This document shows, piece by piece, positions 42,242 to 56,100 of a stretch of 64,000 bases of DNA (its first letter is position 1; each line of letters starts with the position of its first letter). This DNA is from Hormiphora californensis (lineage: Eukaryota; Ctenophora; Tentaculata; Cydippida; Pleurobrachiidae). The position numbers were made by a program, and so were the translations under genes. The DNA is taken from contig CM035350.1 of the NCBI GenBank assembly GCA_020137815.1, forward strand, positions 4,852,541-4,916,540, read 5' to 3'. The notes under the pieces are model-generated. The model saw only the letters and a list, made by a program, of their open reading frames with translations. It made no database searches and was not told the origin of the DNA.

Positions 42242-43059
42242 GGGGGGGGGGGCCAACGAATTTTTTATATATTTCCTTAATTTTGGAATTTTTTATATAT
42301 ATATAAAAATATATAAAAATATATAAAAATATATAAAAATATATAAAGTTATATAAATAATATATAAAAATATATAAAAATATATAAAATAAACCCTTTT
42401 TTCACCCCTTTTACTTTCAAAAAAGGGGATTATTTCCATCTATTGTTCACTTGAATATGTTTCATAGAGTTAATTTAAGTGTTTGAGAGGGTGATAGCTG
42501 TTTTACATAATTGAAAGTGTGTTCAAAAGTGAATTATGCACTGTCAAAAGTAGAACTGGTGAAGAGAGGTTCCGGCCTAATAATATCTACCAGTTTTGGT
42601 GTGATTTCAATCATTTTTTGTATGTTGATCCGTGCAGATGTACTAGAACTGGTGAAGAGAGGTTGGGATCGCGAAACTAAAAAAAAACAAATCATTTTTG
42701 ACGTCATTTTGACGTCATGACGTTATTGACGCGACGTCACGATGTTACAAACGTCACATTGATGACGGAAAATCATCAGGATTATCTAGATGGAGATGCT
42801 GACCAAGTTTGAGATCAATTGAATGATATTTGATCCCGCTATGGCGAAAAACAGCTTTCTGTTTTCACAGTTTCGGCACAATTTTTTATATATTTTTATA
42901 TATTTTTTATATATTTTTATATATTTTTATATATTCATATGTATTTTTATATATTTTTATATATTTTATATATATATAAAAAATTATGTTTTTTTTTTCC
43001 AAAAAAAAGGTATATAAAATATATAAAAATATATAAAAAATGAGCGTTGGCCCCCCCCC
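42242..43059. mobile_element. G-capped foldback element, 818 bp, 8-bp target duplication
   Basis: Left end: 11 G, then CCAACGAATTTTTTATATAT. Right end: ATATAAAAAATGAGCGTTGG, then nine C. Both subterminal zones are arrays of ATATATAAAAAT-type units. GCCAAACT flanks both sides exactly (42234-42241, 43060-43067). The ~430-bp core is unique, with two copies of 'GAACTGGTGAAGAGAGGTT'. No coding sequence. Confidence 0.85.
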
Positions 43060-43828
43060 GCCAAACTCTACCCCGTAGGGCAGAACGCGAACGGCGCGAG
43101 ATTTAGGCATTCGCTCTGCTGCTATGGGCCGCGCGCGCAAGTTCTATCCTGCATGTTCCGAAAAATAAAAGGACCAAAAAAGTAACTCAACTAAACACAA
43201 GGACAAATACGCTGAGGTGATTAATTTCTTGAGAACGCGGATACGGTTCTGTCTCCTCAGAAGTACCTTGGTCTCACTGAGGGGCACGAGGAAAAAGTTC
43301 ACGACTCCACCTCCCATCGCAATGTGTGATTTTACTGACTGACTTTTTATTTGTAATATTTATTGTTTATTTGAGTGAGTGATTTTAAGATTTATTTATT
43401 TATTACTAACCCCAACACCGGGGGCAAATGATCGAACCCAATGTGAATGAGACTCATCGCGATTAACTCTTCATACGGTTACCCCCTTTCTCTCTTCGGC
43501 AGCTTCTCTTCGGCTGTCGGAAAGTGATGCCAATCGGTGTTGGGGTTAGTGAATTGAGAACCAAAAAAGTAAAAACTAAAAAAAAGAGAAAAACTAAAAA
43601 TATAAAACTTTAGACCGACTTTTTTCAAACGGCTATAGCCATGCAACCACTTGGCCAATTTGACTAAACTAAACGGTATCTGATAGATAATCGATAGCTC
43701 TAACTAATAACCTTAACCAAGACCCTAACCAAAAGGCCTAACCCGTCTCGACAGTCGACTGCCAATTAGATTTCAAACTTTTCAACACTACTTTAAACAA
43801 ATTAATTTGAGGCGTGAGCCTCTAGGTA

Positions 43829-44791
43829 GTGATGGGAACGAAAGACAACGAGGGCGATAACCCTACGAATGAACGACTGATAAACTCAGTGAACGACTAT
43901 GTTTTGGACATCATGAGATTGGATTACGCTGGAACCTCGGAAGAGATGAATGTTGAACCTCAGCTGGTAACAGATAGCTACAACTTTTTCAAACATTTTC
44001 CTGAGTCTAAACTGACCCCTGATAGTGCTGGTACAGTTTATAAAGATATAAACACCTATTTTAGACATTCTCTCAAGAACTTATCTAAAGAGGAAATAAT
44101 TGACGCCACATGTAAAGCGTTTTTGTCCAGTGTAAAACTTCTGAAGTGTGCAATGCATAGCCTTGATGAGGGTGTAAGTACGAAGAAACTAGAGGAGCAG
44201 TTACGTAAGTGCAAAGAAGAACTTGACAACCACCGAGTTAACGTAATCGAGCTGCAGCAAACAGTTATCAACAATCAACAGCACCAAATCAGTTCAATGA
44301 CAAACTCAGTGCAGAAGGTAAAAGCTTACTCTACGGTACTGGCCCAGAACTGTGCCGCAGTATCTCCGGTGGTGAGAAAGTCTGCTCAGGGTCCTAATGA
44401 AGCACTATCGTCTGAGAAGGACAAAAATCTTGTTATCTTCGGTTTACCAGAAACAACTGACCGTGTGACTCAGAACAGCATCGATGGTTTGTTTGCCGAG
44501 TTGAATGAAAACCCGAAAGTTAACGCTATGAAACGTATCGGTGAGAGAAACGATAAGGGCCCTAGACCACTTTTGGTTTCTTTTGAGAGAAGGGCAACAC
44601 TCATGGCGCTGCTGAAAAAGTCACGACAGCTTAAGAACTCGGAACATTACTCAGCCGTTTACTTGTCACCAGACTTAACCCCGAGTCAAATTAGGGAGCG
44701 TAAAGCCCTTATAAACACTCTAAAAAAGCTCCGCATCGAAGATCCAGACGGAAAATACTATATTAGAAACAATATAATTCAAGTAAAATAG
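43829..44791 (+). mobile_element. LINE ORF1-type protein, 320 aa (orphan ORF1)
   Basis: An uninterrupted frame. Residues ~110-165 are coiled-coil-like ('KLEEQLRKCKEELDNHRVNV', Gln-rich after). A C-terminal RRM-like region follows: 'KDKNLVIFGLPETTD', 'VNAMKRIGERNDKGPRPLLV', 'SFERRATLMALLKKSRQLKN' and 'VYLSPDLTPSQIRERKALIN'. This coiled coil plus 'hhhhGLPE...RhG...RPhhV.F' layout is typical of nucleic-acid-binding ORF1 proteins of non-LTR retrotransposons. No endonuclease/RT frame follows; the AT-rich sequence to ~45,170 may be a 3' region. A host origin is not excluded but unlikely. Confidence 0.65.
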
Positions 44792-45189
44792 TATCCTCTA
44801 TAAACTCTGTCACTGTAGATAGTTAGCCCGCTTTAGGTAACTGCTGAAGCCTTCTAGCTTTTCAGCCTAGCAGCATATATATATATTTTTATATGTATGT
44901 AAGTGTAAGAGCGGGTAGGGTCATATATATTTTTAATCTATATTGACTCTGTTATAAATATTGTTGTTGATATTGATTGATATTGATATTGATAGATTGG
45001 ATTGTGAAAGCAACGCAGATGCTAACTTTTCCCACCCCATTGGGGGCTGCGCCCCCGGCCCTCCAGACCCCCTGCAGAGGCACCCCGAGTTTTGGGTTGT
45101 AATGAAATGTGGCCTTCAGCCGTACCAAGTTTACAAGTTTACAAGTTTTATTTATACAAAAAACAGGTCTTCCCTTAGTGGGTCCACCT

Positions 45190-45930
45190 AAAATAAATTA
45201 GTTAAACACGACTCGCTCACACTCAGCACAGCACAGCACATTGAGGGGAGAGATCGTTTGGGACTGAAGGATAGCCTCGGACAGGTGGGCGATCATGGAA
45301 TCCTGCCAGGTACTTGCCCAGGGATAATTTGAACTGACATAATGTTACACAAGAATTGACGGCTGTCGGTAGTCTGTTCCAAAGATGGGCAGCTCTAGTA
45401 CCAAATGAAGAGTGATACTGGTTAGCTCTCCAAGTTTCAGCTCGATAGGGGTAAACTGGTGGCACTATCCTCATGCCCAGCCTAGCATTATGATGGAAAT
45501 TGGAATACTAGGTTAGCTGAGTTCGGTACAATACCCTGAATCGTCTTCCACGCGTGAATCAGCATGTATCGTTGTCTCCTACGTTGGAGAGACATAAGGT
45601 CAAGCAGTTTTAACCTTTCCCAATAGTCCCGATTCTGCATTCCGTCCAGACGTCTGGTGAAACATCTCTGGACGTTCTCGATTGCCTTGATATCACTGGC
45701 TTTGGATCCAGACCAGGCAACAATACTCTAGGATAGGCCTGACCAGGGATTTGAATAACATCCGGAGAGCGGTCTCTGAAGACACTGAATATCCACCCAG
45801 ACAAAAGGGATGCCTTGCGTACCACGTACCATGTACCATGTTACCATCCCCTCGAAAAAATAATCCATGCCTGTCGCCTGATTGCCTGGCCAGTGGGGTG
45901 GCCACTGTACACTGAGTGACCACTGGCCAC
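45190..45930 (-). pseudogene. 3' fragment of a non-LTR reverse transcriptase, frameshifted
   Basis: Reading from 45930 downwards: 'ALRMLFKSLVRPILEYCCLV' and, in another frame, 'AIENVQRCFTRRLDGMQNRD' and 'LLDLMSLQRRRQRYMLIHAW'; after a stop, 'LGMRIVPPVYPYRAETWRAN', 'FGTRAAHLWNRLPTAV' and 'FKLSLGKYL'. These are the region downstream of the RT catalytic site in CR1/Jockey-type LINEs. At least two frameshifts and one stop. It is convergent with the ORF1 fragment, so the two come from different insertions or from an inversion. Confidence 0.75.
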
Positions 45931-46030
45931 CCCTAACAATAGAATCAGGTTATTACGGATCGCTATGGCAGTTCTTCTTTCGGTTTTGACATTTCAACAT
46001 TTTAGTAAGAACATCGTATGAAACCTCCAG

Positions 46031-49000
46031 ATGAGCTCTTTCCCAACACTTCAAGAGTTGGCCACCGATACAGTCTGCAGAAACATTGATCTTATCTTTT
46101 CGAAAAAGTAAGCCACCGCACGCATTTCATTCTTCTTTTAACCATATATTTTGGATATCTGCTAGTTTTCAAAGTCGAATCTTTATTAAATCCCGCCATT
46201 TAGGTTGCCAAAGATCAAAGAGTATTTAAGACAGAACCAATGTAGTGATACAACCGACTTCTTTGTGGACCAGAAGGTATTTTAGCAATTGATTTAGAAT
46301 CTCATTGTCTAGCACTATCGACTCAATTTCTAATCATGATAACTCTTTTTCACACCTATGCAAACATTCCTTCACCAATAGTATATCCAGATATATATCT
46401 TCCTCTGCCCCATAACAGGAGGCAGTACAGAATACTAATGGGAAGGCTACGTATGACCCAATCGACACTATTCGGCGGTATTTGACTTTCCAGTACCTAC
46501 CACCGGTATGTGGACATTCTCTTACTCTTTCTCTATTTCTCGGGAGTTTTTGTTTGTAAAAGAGTAACTTGGCATGCCCCGTTTTGACAGTCAAATCTCT
46601 CCAAACAACACTATCTTCTCATCAGCTTGTGTGGAAGGAGAAGTACAATTCAAAACTTAACAAGATAATTATTGGTCTGGAAATCGAAGGAACGAAAGCA
46701 GAGGTCCCAATATTTAGAGCGAGGACCCCCCGTGAAACAGCAAAGAGGAGAGAGGACGCCAAATTCGTTGCAGCTGAGGTATGGTCATTTCGGAACCTAT
46801 CCCATTGTCCCAAATTGGTTTTGAGCTTCTCTAAGTTGTCTCTCTTCCTTCTCCCTCTCTTTCCCCCTGTCTCTGTCTCTGTCTCTGTCTCTGTCTCTGT
46901 CTCTTTCCCTCTACTTCCGTAACAGTGGCAGTGATCTAGTGAGAAGAGAGGGAGATAGAGATAGAGGGAGGCGAGAGAGGCAGTGATATAGAGGGAAGGG
47001 AGGGATCTGTAGACACATTATTTATCTCCATTCTCAATCTGCAGTTGATGATAAAGAAACTATACTCAAAACACCTCCAAGACTCAGTGCTGAACGATTA
47101 CTTAAAACAGAAGGCCAAGATTCCCGTGAGAGATAGGAAAAGTGATTCCTTTCTCAGACAAGATGTACCGGAGTGGGTGGTCTTATCTGTAGATGACCTA
47201 GTTTTTTACGGTAACTAAATTATAAATACCTATTGTAACACGGTAGTTATAACTTATATTATGTAAGTTAGTAGCTAAATAAAACAAAGATCCCTACTTT
47301 CAGGAATTCCGGTGAGTGAGAGGTGGGAGATACTCCGTCGTGTCCCAGAACACTTACTATGTAGATCCCATTTCCTCATGTTCCTTCCCCCCGGCGCCAC
47401 TGAGGTTGATTTCTCCCTGTGTCCCGCCCTAATTTCCTCAGACTTCCTTAAAATCGTCACCAACAAAACACAAGTTCCAAATGAAACTGGCGACAAGGTA
47501 ATGCTCCTTTTTAAACTCTGTTTTCTATTTCTCCCACCCCTTGTTCTAGATGAAAACCCTGAAGTGGTGATATATTAAGATAGTGAATGTAACACGGAGT
47601 GCTAGCAATTGTTTTGAATTTTGAGTAATCCCAGATGTCTTCAAATTGCGCTCATTTTAATGCTTACTATTTTCACTGTTGACAGTCTATAAAATGAAGA
47701 CATCCCGTGGTAATATCATAGAATTCTATACTATCTACATCACCATTTTTTGTACACTACCATTTCTATCTTTCTATCAGTCTCCTCCACCTTGACAATT
47801 CAACGATTATCTATTGAAAAGCATGGCCTAACCCATTCTCTCCCACACACACAATGACATACTATGTCTTCCTATTCGATCTCCCAACTCTCTAACTTTG
47901 AACACAACAGAAACGCCCAGAGGTGGAGAGAGTTAACTTTTCTGACTGTACTACTCTAACTGATGATATGGTCAAATTGGTACTCAAATCTTATCAAGAA
48001 AATATCCGCTCGCTAAACCTCAACAGGTGAGTGCAGGTGGGTACAAAGTGCAGGTGAGTACAGGTGGGTACATGAAGTATTGTAAGCGGACTCTAGTGCT
48101 AAAATCACGAAAAGCGAACTCGAGATTTCGACTGTTTGGCCGGAAACGAGAGTTTGCTGTGCCTCTATACTCATTTAGAAGTGTTAGGGTTCAAAGTATA
48201 CAAGGTTGTATTAGTTGTATTATTATAGGTCATGTTATCATTATAGTGTTAGTAGAGTATACCGGCGGCCTCTAGGGTTGGACAACATGTAAAACACTGT
48301 GGTTTGTTAACAGTTTCGGCGTCAACGCCTTCTTCAGAACTAAAGAAAATGGTAACTTTACAAAATGAATACATCTCGATAGATCAACTAAATAAATTAC
48401 TACAACACAACTAAAAACTAAAACGACCACAAGTACTAAAAACGACTACAACGACCTAAAAATTTCTAAAACGACAAATAACTACTAAACCCAAAAACTA
48501 GAGAACAAACTATTAAACGGACACACAGGTCAAAACCGGGTCAAGAAAAGAGAGGGGGGAAAGAGAGAGCAAGGGGGGTGCACCCAAATATGGTATAACT
48601 CACCAGAGGGAAAAACCGGTTATACTAGGTTGGACAGGTTGCAATATATGTTACAGCTTGCACCCAGTATCATAGTGGTTAACCATCCTAGGGGCCACGC
48701 TACGAGACGCTGAACCGGAACCCAACACAAATAGAATAATAAATAAATAAACGCTAATAAAACCAAAAATTCAAGGAGCTAGGGGGTTAGGGGGGGGGGG
48801 GACAAGTATGGGTAACTGTCGTTTGTAGTTCAAGTTTGTCATTGAGGGAGGGTGAATGTGATGTGATCAATACTGCCTCCAGTGCCTTCCTCCGTACTGT
48901 TTTCTTCTCAATTCCTAAAATTGTTAGAGAGATATCGGCAGGTTGGGAGGGGTGTACCTGGAGGTAGTGCTGACCCATGGCGTTGTTAGGGTAGGACGAA

Positions 49001-52000
49001 GGACGTCTCGCCGCTCGGAGGTGTTCACTCAATCTGTCGTGTATCGGACGGTAGGTCTCACCAATATAAGTGGCTTCGCACTTATTACACAGTAGTTTGT
49101 AGACAGCACCTCTGGTGTTGCACCCACCTTTCTCGATCAACGGACAAAGTTTACAATTAACAGGGTTATTCAGACTACACTTAGGCGAGTCTAGTGGCCT
49201 CGAAGCAGTGAGGGTTGACCGAAGTGTACGACCTGGTAAGAATACAGGTGTTATGGGTAATTTCTTCTTCTTCAGGTAAGCACGTACTCGTTTAGTCTCC
49301 CCTTCTGTAGTGTACGGGAGGGTCAGTATCGTGTAATTGTCACTGTTGTGCTTACGTGACCCTTTGTTTTTCTCGTTGTTGGGGGGTTGGGTTTGTATCC
49401 GTTCCTCACAAGTAGGTCATTGACCATCCCAAACGAGTGCTCCAGTTCTTCAGGAGAGGAGGTCTCCTCCGCAGTGCGATAGTAGGCCTCGACAACCGCT
49501 TGTTTAGTTTTATCCTGGTGGTGGGATCGTTGGTTAAGGGTGATGGACTTGTTGGTGGGTTTGCGGTAGTACCTAGTACTCAAATACCCTTCAGATGTAA
49601 CTTTAATCTCTGTGTCGAGAAAGGGCACCCACTCACCTGGTTGGTTTGGGAAATCAACTTCCCAGGCTATGCGTCCATCTATATCGTGGTTTCGATATAA
49701 GATCACACCTTTCTATTGCTTCAGTTTCACTGCGAGCAAACCCACTTGCATCGTCAACGTACCTCTTATAATAGCTTAGAGCTATGTAGTGTGTGTCTGT
49801 GTAGATACTTGCCCTTTCCACCCGCTGCCAGTCGAATCATAGCTGCAGGTGGGCTCACGGCACATCCCATGAACACACCGTACTTCTGTTTGTAGAGACG
49901 GTCTGTTAAAGTGAAAAAGGAGTTATCAAAGACAGTCTCTAGGATGAGCTGAAGGTCTGACAAGTGTAGCCCAAACTTTCTACCAACTCCCAGTTATCTT
50001 TGGCAAGGTCAATGATATCTGAAACACATGCTTGAGGGTTAACGTTAGTAATAGTGCTGACACGTCAGCGGAATAGAATTGATATCCCTTCAACTCATCC
50101 TGAGGGATACTCTTGAGGAGTTTAATGTGGTCATGGATACCTGTGAGGTTAGAGGGGAGGGTAGAGAGGAGGGGGGCGACAATACGGGCTGCTAGAGTCG
50201 CTAAGGGTTCGGTAGGGGAGCCAGAACAAGATACAATAGGCCTGACTTTTATATCAGGGAGGGGGATGTGGGAATCCAGTTTGTGTTTGAGTTTGTGAGT
50301 CTTTATGAGTGTGTACATGACCGGCAAAGCAGAGTGTTTCACGTGAAACATGTTGGTATGAGCTTTCGTGAAACCTCTCACCTTACATATGAAGTTCCAC
50401 ACGCCATTACACTCGTTCTCCACGTCTATAGTGCATTTCTGAATTTGAGCAGAAAATGAAACCTCAGTTGGAGACTTGATAGGCACTGGAGCGAGTTTTC
50501 CCTGGGCATGACGTGTAGGTTTAATGAATTCATACGCATTGTGATTGTCTTGTATGTGTTGGTTAGTCATGGTCAAGTACAACTCCTGGGGGCAAATAAC
50601 AAAATCTCCCCCCTTATCACTAACACTAATGTGCACCTCGCCCTTTCTGGCTTTGAGTGATTTCAGGCCCTTCACCTCAGATCCAGTAAGGTTAGTGGTC
50701 ATCTTGGTACTACCATATATTCCCACTATAAACTTAGATAGGTCATACATGGCAGCATCAATATGCACGTTATCACTAGGGACCTTGAGATGAGGTGACC
50801 TAAATTGAGGGCAAGCTCGTTTTACCCTTTTGTAAGGGCTCTCAGTATTAGTTTCAATATTCTCATCACTCTCACTCACAATACCGTCATCAGATTCTAA
50901 CAACTGGTATCTTTCGATATCAGCCCTTGTCTTCCAATTAACAGCACACTGTGTGAGACTCGTTCTCACTTCCCTCTCTTTTCTTGACCCGGTTTTGACC
51001 TGTGTGTCCGTTTAATAGTTTGTTCTCTAGTTTTTGGGTTTAGTAGTTATTTGTCGTTTTAGAAATTTTTAGGTCGTTGTAGTCGTTTTTAGTACTTGTG
51101 GTCGTTTTAGTTTTTAGTTGTGTTGTAGTAATTTATTTAGTTGATCTATCGAGATGTATTCATTTTGTAAAGTTACCATTTTCTTTAGTTCTGAAGAAGG
51201 CGTTGACGCCGAAACTGTTAACAAACCACAGTGTTTTACATGTTGTCCAACCCTAGAGGCCGCCGGTATACTCTACTAACACTATATATCTTCATGCGGC
51301 TCATAAACATTTGGCCATTACAAGCTCTGTCATGTTATCATTATTAGCATTTCATATTTTTGTTTAATTCCAATCAGCCAGTTATAACCAAATTGTTTTA
51401 GACAAATCATAAAACATACAAAACATAGTGTACTCATATTAACAGCACATCACCTGAAACATTATAGTTCATTGAAACTCGATAAAGTTCCCCCGGTACA
51501 CTAGTCACGTGACTTGTATACCTAATAGTGACGTCACTAGGCCTGTAAGATTTTCAGGAACGGGAACACCAGAATACTTCCCACGACCAGCCCCACAGCA
51601 CTTGCCCCGGCTGAAAAAGATCCAGCCAGTGACTTCTCCCCCTTGCTCTGTACCTCCTGAGGCCCATACGCTGCGGAAAGGGACAGAAGGTGGCCATTCG
51701 TCCAGGAGAGAAGGATGTTGAAGACAGCCGGCCACGCATCAGACGCAAACCAGATGGGCAGGACACGGGGTTGCAGGTTACACATGTATATTAGAGGGAT
51801 GAACACCAGTCTGCAGATCGCGGCAGGGAGAATGATATTCTTGGAGGGGTAGGAGAAACAACTTGATGTGATCCGACCCAGGACATCTCCAATGTTGAAC
51901 AACAAGAAGGTCATTACAGGGAGGAAGTATGTACTGTTCCATCTGTTGTCCTCCTCACCATGTACAGGTCTCAGGGAGGAGAGGGCCGCTGGGAAACACG

Positions 52001-52967
52001 CCAGGGTAATCAGGAGAGTTATCAGACTTGTTAGACAATACTTCCATATCTTAGTAAACACTGACCAAGCTGAGAGATCCTTCACATCATCATCTTCATC
52101 TTCCACGCTCTTCTCCCCTCCTCGGGCAGTACTATCCTTGACATACTGGCTGGAGCTGAAGATTATGTAGGCTGCCAAGGAGAGAGCTAGGGAGAGAGTA
52201 GCAATGAGGAAATAATAGAAGCCAGCATTTACTGGGTCTGTACCAGGGATGGATAGAGTAATGATACTAATGACAGTAGCGAATAGTCCAGCTGCTCCCT
52301 GACCTAGATAGAACCCCTTTATAGCGTTGGGTGTTAGCATGCTCCCGGTGGCCATCATGCCCGATATGTAAACAGCAGACACAGCACACGCCACGCAGAA
52401 TGTGGCATTGGAGAAGTAGAAGAACCCGTATGCCCAGGTGTTCGTTTGGAGTTTACTAGTAATGGTCATGGCAAGGAAGATGGCAAGTGCAATACCGTTA
52501 CAGAGCAACATGAGAGGCCTTACAGGGAGCCGTTTAACCAGCGCCACGGAGCTCAGAGAGAGGAGGACATTGGATCCGATACCCCCAATTTGGAAGTATG
52601 TTGGGTAGGAAGTGGCAATGGTGGTGCTGTTTGTGGCAGCGAACTTGACTGCAAAGTAGCCCGTTGCTGTTATCACCATGTTCCAGGGAAGAAGGGATGC
52701 CACTCCAAACAGGACCATGGAGAGGTAGACAAGGAGAGAGGTTCGGTGGGAACATTGCGGTGCAGTCTTGTCCAGCAGCGGTTTATTTTCATCCATTGTA
52801 GTAGGTGTGCTAGAGAGGGAAGAACGGATTAAAGAGAAATATACATCATGGTTGAACAAGTGAAAAAACAAGACGTGTGCCTTGATAACAGGGGGCACAC
52901 AACGTTCAAATGAAATTGAGCTGGCTTACAAGATAGGAAGGAAAGAAGGAATGTGAGAGCGAGAGAA

Positions 52968-53064
<97 letters not shown>

Positions 53065-53087
53065 GAAAGAGAGAGAAAGAGAGAGAG

Positions 53088-53158
<71 letters not shown>

Positions 53159-56100
53159 GAGAGACAGCATGTTATCATGTTGCTTCTTATCAACGAGAAT
53201 TCACCGGAAACCAGTACACATCAGGTAAGAACAAGTTCAAATTTACCACCGAGTCACAACTTTATATTACCAATTTCTACTATTAAAACATAATTATCAT
53301 CAAATCAATTATCAAGCGAGAGTCTTGACTCTTGAGTGATAACAATTAATATGACGTGCTCTCTCGTGCTGTAATACAGCCGGTGATCAATAACCTGTCG
53401 TACATGCTTGGTCATGTGTGTGGGTGTTGTGTGTGTATGAAGTGAGTGGGTGATGTCTACAGCAGTTCAGTGCATATTTAATACAATATCCTTGAGTCAT
53501 GAGTGACTTGGTATCAAGTGACGAGACACCAACTAGTTGCAACTCGCCCAATTTATGCAAGCTAGTACTAAGCTGCAGATCACAGTAGAAGGTGACAGCT
53601 GCAAATCAGCCATAACTAAAAATGAAATACTGCGAAGAAAAACAAACATCATTACACTCTGAGAGACATATAACCGGGCAATGAAGGGGACAATATAATA
53701 TATTCTGTTGATTTAGCAGTTTCATGGCATGCAAAGGAAGTGAAGTATGTGCATTATTAATATGTAGCGGGGGAAGGTATCATGGGACCAAATATAATGA
53801 ACAGTTGAAACTTTAATATACCATCCACGACCATGGTCTAAGGGCACATGGTGGCATGTAATTTAATTTGGGGATTTATCTCTCTTTTAACTTGCCCTTT
53901 TTAACTCTCCCTCACATGGCAATACAACATCTCGGTTGCTATGTGTAACTAGGTTGTTGATAGGTCAAATTTCAATTTTTATTATTCACACCGAGACAGA
54001 GTGTTTTCATTCAACTTCTTTCTTTTAGTTATGTTCTAACCCTCGCACGAAACACAGTCTAGCTAGGCGATCAACTTCCCTATTAACCCCCTGTAATAAC
54101 TACTATACTATTCCAGGTGTACTGGAGTGAACACAGATAGTGTGTTCAGACTAATTCAAAAGTACAATGTGTCCCTGAAGGAGCTCTATCTGGCCGGAAC
54201 TAGGAAACAAAAAACCAAATATTTTCATCGCTTCTTTACCCAGGTGCCAGATGCACACCGTATTTACGCCCTCGATCTTTCCCGTGAGTTCTTCCTGTGT
54301 CACTTCCAAATGATTTGTTATTCTTCGTTGCAGCTCTAATTATATATATGTCCAACTCCCATCAAATGTAACAGGAACCAAATTGTGTGTTGACGAAGTG
54401 TTCATGATATCTATGAAGTGTCACCGACTACAGAAACTGAACCTTGCTGAGACAGAGATGGCGGAACAGTGTTACTGCGAGGAGCATGATAATATTGTGG
54501 ATTTCACAACTACCACACTTAAACAGCTCAGGGTAGGTGCAGTATGTAGGGGGGGGGGGTTGGTGTATCAACAGCTGCTCTAGAACTGTGACTCGGTCAG
54601 AAAATGGTATTTTGGAGCGAGTTACATACAGTTGCTAACCTCCATTTTTGTGAGATCTAACATCCCCTTTCTTCCAGGAACTGAACGTGTCATGTAGTAA
54701 CGTTGCCCCTCACATCCTCTCTCTGCTGGTTAACAATAACCCGGGGCTGCAGAAGTTGTTTGCCAGCACTAGACGCCTTATTACCCCTGATGTGGGTTCC
54801 ATAGTGGAGTATAAACATTTGAAGAAATTGGCCTCCCTTGACGTTTCATTTGTAGGTTAGTGTGTGTACACTGTTTAAAGTTTAGTGGTGAGAGAGGGGT
54901 CTCATACCATGTTTAAAGTGGGGTGGTTGAAAGGGCAGGGGACCCCTGAAAGAGTCTCGGGCATGATAAGGAGTTTATAATGGTGTCTTCCTGATAAAAA
55001 CTGGGTAATTCAGTTATGCAGCGTCTCTCTAAACATCCTTCCCCTGACTTCTCTCTTCCCCTAAAAGATGCGGGTTTTGAGGATTTTATCAATATAAAAC
55101 ATGTTCTGCCTCCGTCTATCAAGTTTATAGACGCCAGTGGTTACTTGGACCTGGATATCTCTCATCTGGCTGTATCATGTCCCTACATTTCACATCTCAT
55201 ACTTAACTCCTGCAAATTCGGTGAGTTGAGGTGATGAAATTACGGAGAGAAAGAGGGAAAGATGAGCCTGGTTAGTGTAGAATAAACACGCTTTAGTCTT
55301 GGCTACACTTTTGGGAGATTAACCCAGATTAACCTTTTTTTTCAGCTACAAATTTACCTATGATATCCTATAAAGACGATATGGGGACGATATGTTACGT
55401 TTCACACAGCCTGAACAACTTCAAGTATCTCACAAGGTGTGTCACTTTTTCCATATCCCCCTGTACAGTGTGTAACTATTAATATTATCCCAGTTTCCCC
55501 GACAACCTTGTTCTCCTTTCTCTCTCTCTCTGACAAATGATATCATAGCACTGGCAAGTGCCCCGGGCCCAAAAGGGGGGTGTGGGGGCACAGCCCCCAC
55601 CATAAACGGGGGTGTGGGGGCAGAGCCCCCACCTTAGAAATACCCTCTAACTCAAAAAACAAAAGAGAGAGCACACGCAACACTTCTACACACAAGCGCG
55701 TGAAAACCTGCCAGTGCTACTATATACCATTGCAGATTTCGAGGTTTTTGATGCTTTAAAAAAGCATGTTCCAGATGAAGTAGAGAGCTGAAATTTTGTA
55801 CTCTAAGGGCCCTCATATAGGAGAAGAGGCATGCAAATTTTCAGAACGATCGGATGTAAGGTAAAAATTTGCCAGAGGGGTCCCAAAATGCAAAAATGTA
55901 AAGGAGGGGAGGGGGAGGACGCTTTTTTATCTTTGAGTGTTCTCCTAAACCACAAATAGTAGAGACTTGCCGTTTAGAACAGTGGTTCCTTACATCATTG
56001 CGCTCGGTAATAGCTGTGTGAGAACTTCGAAATCGCCATAGTTCATTAATTATTCATTAATTAGTCATTAAATATTCATTTTAACCATGGTTGCGATATG

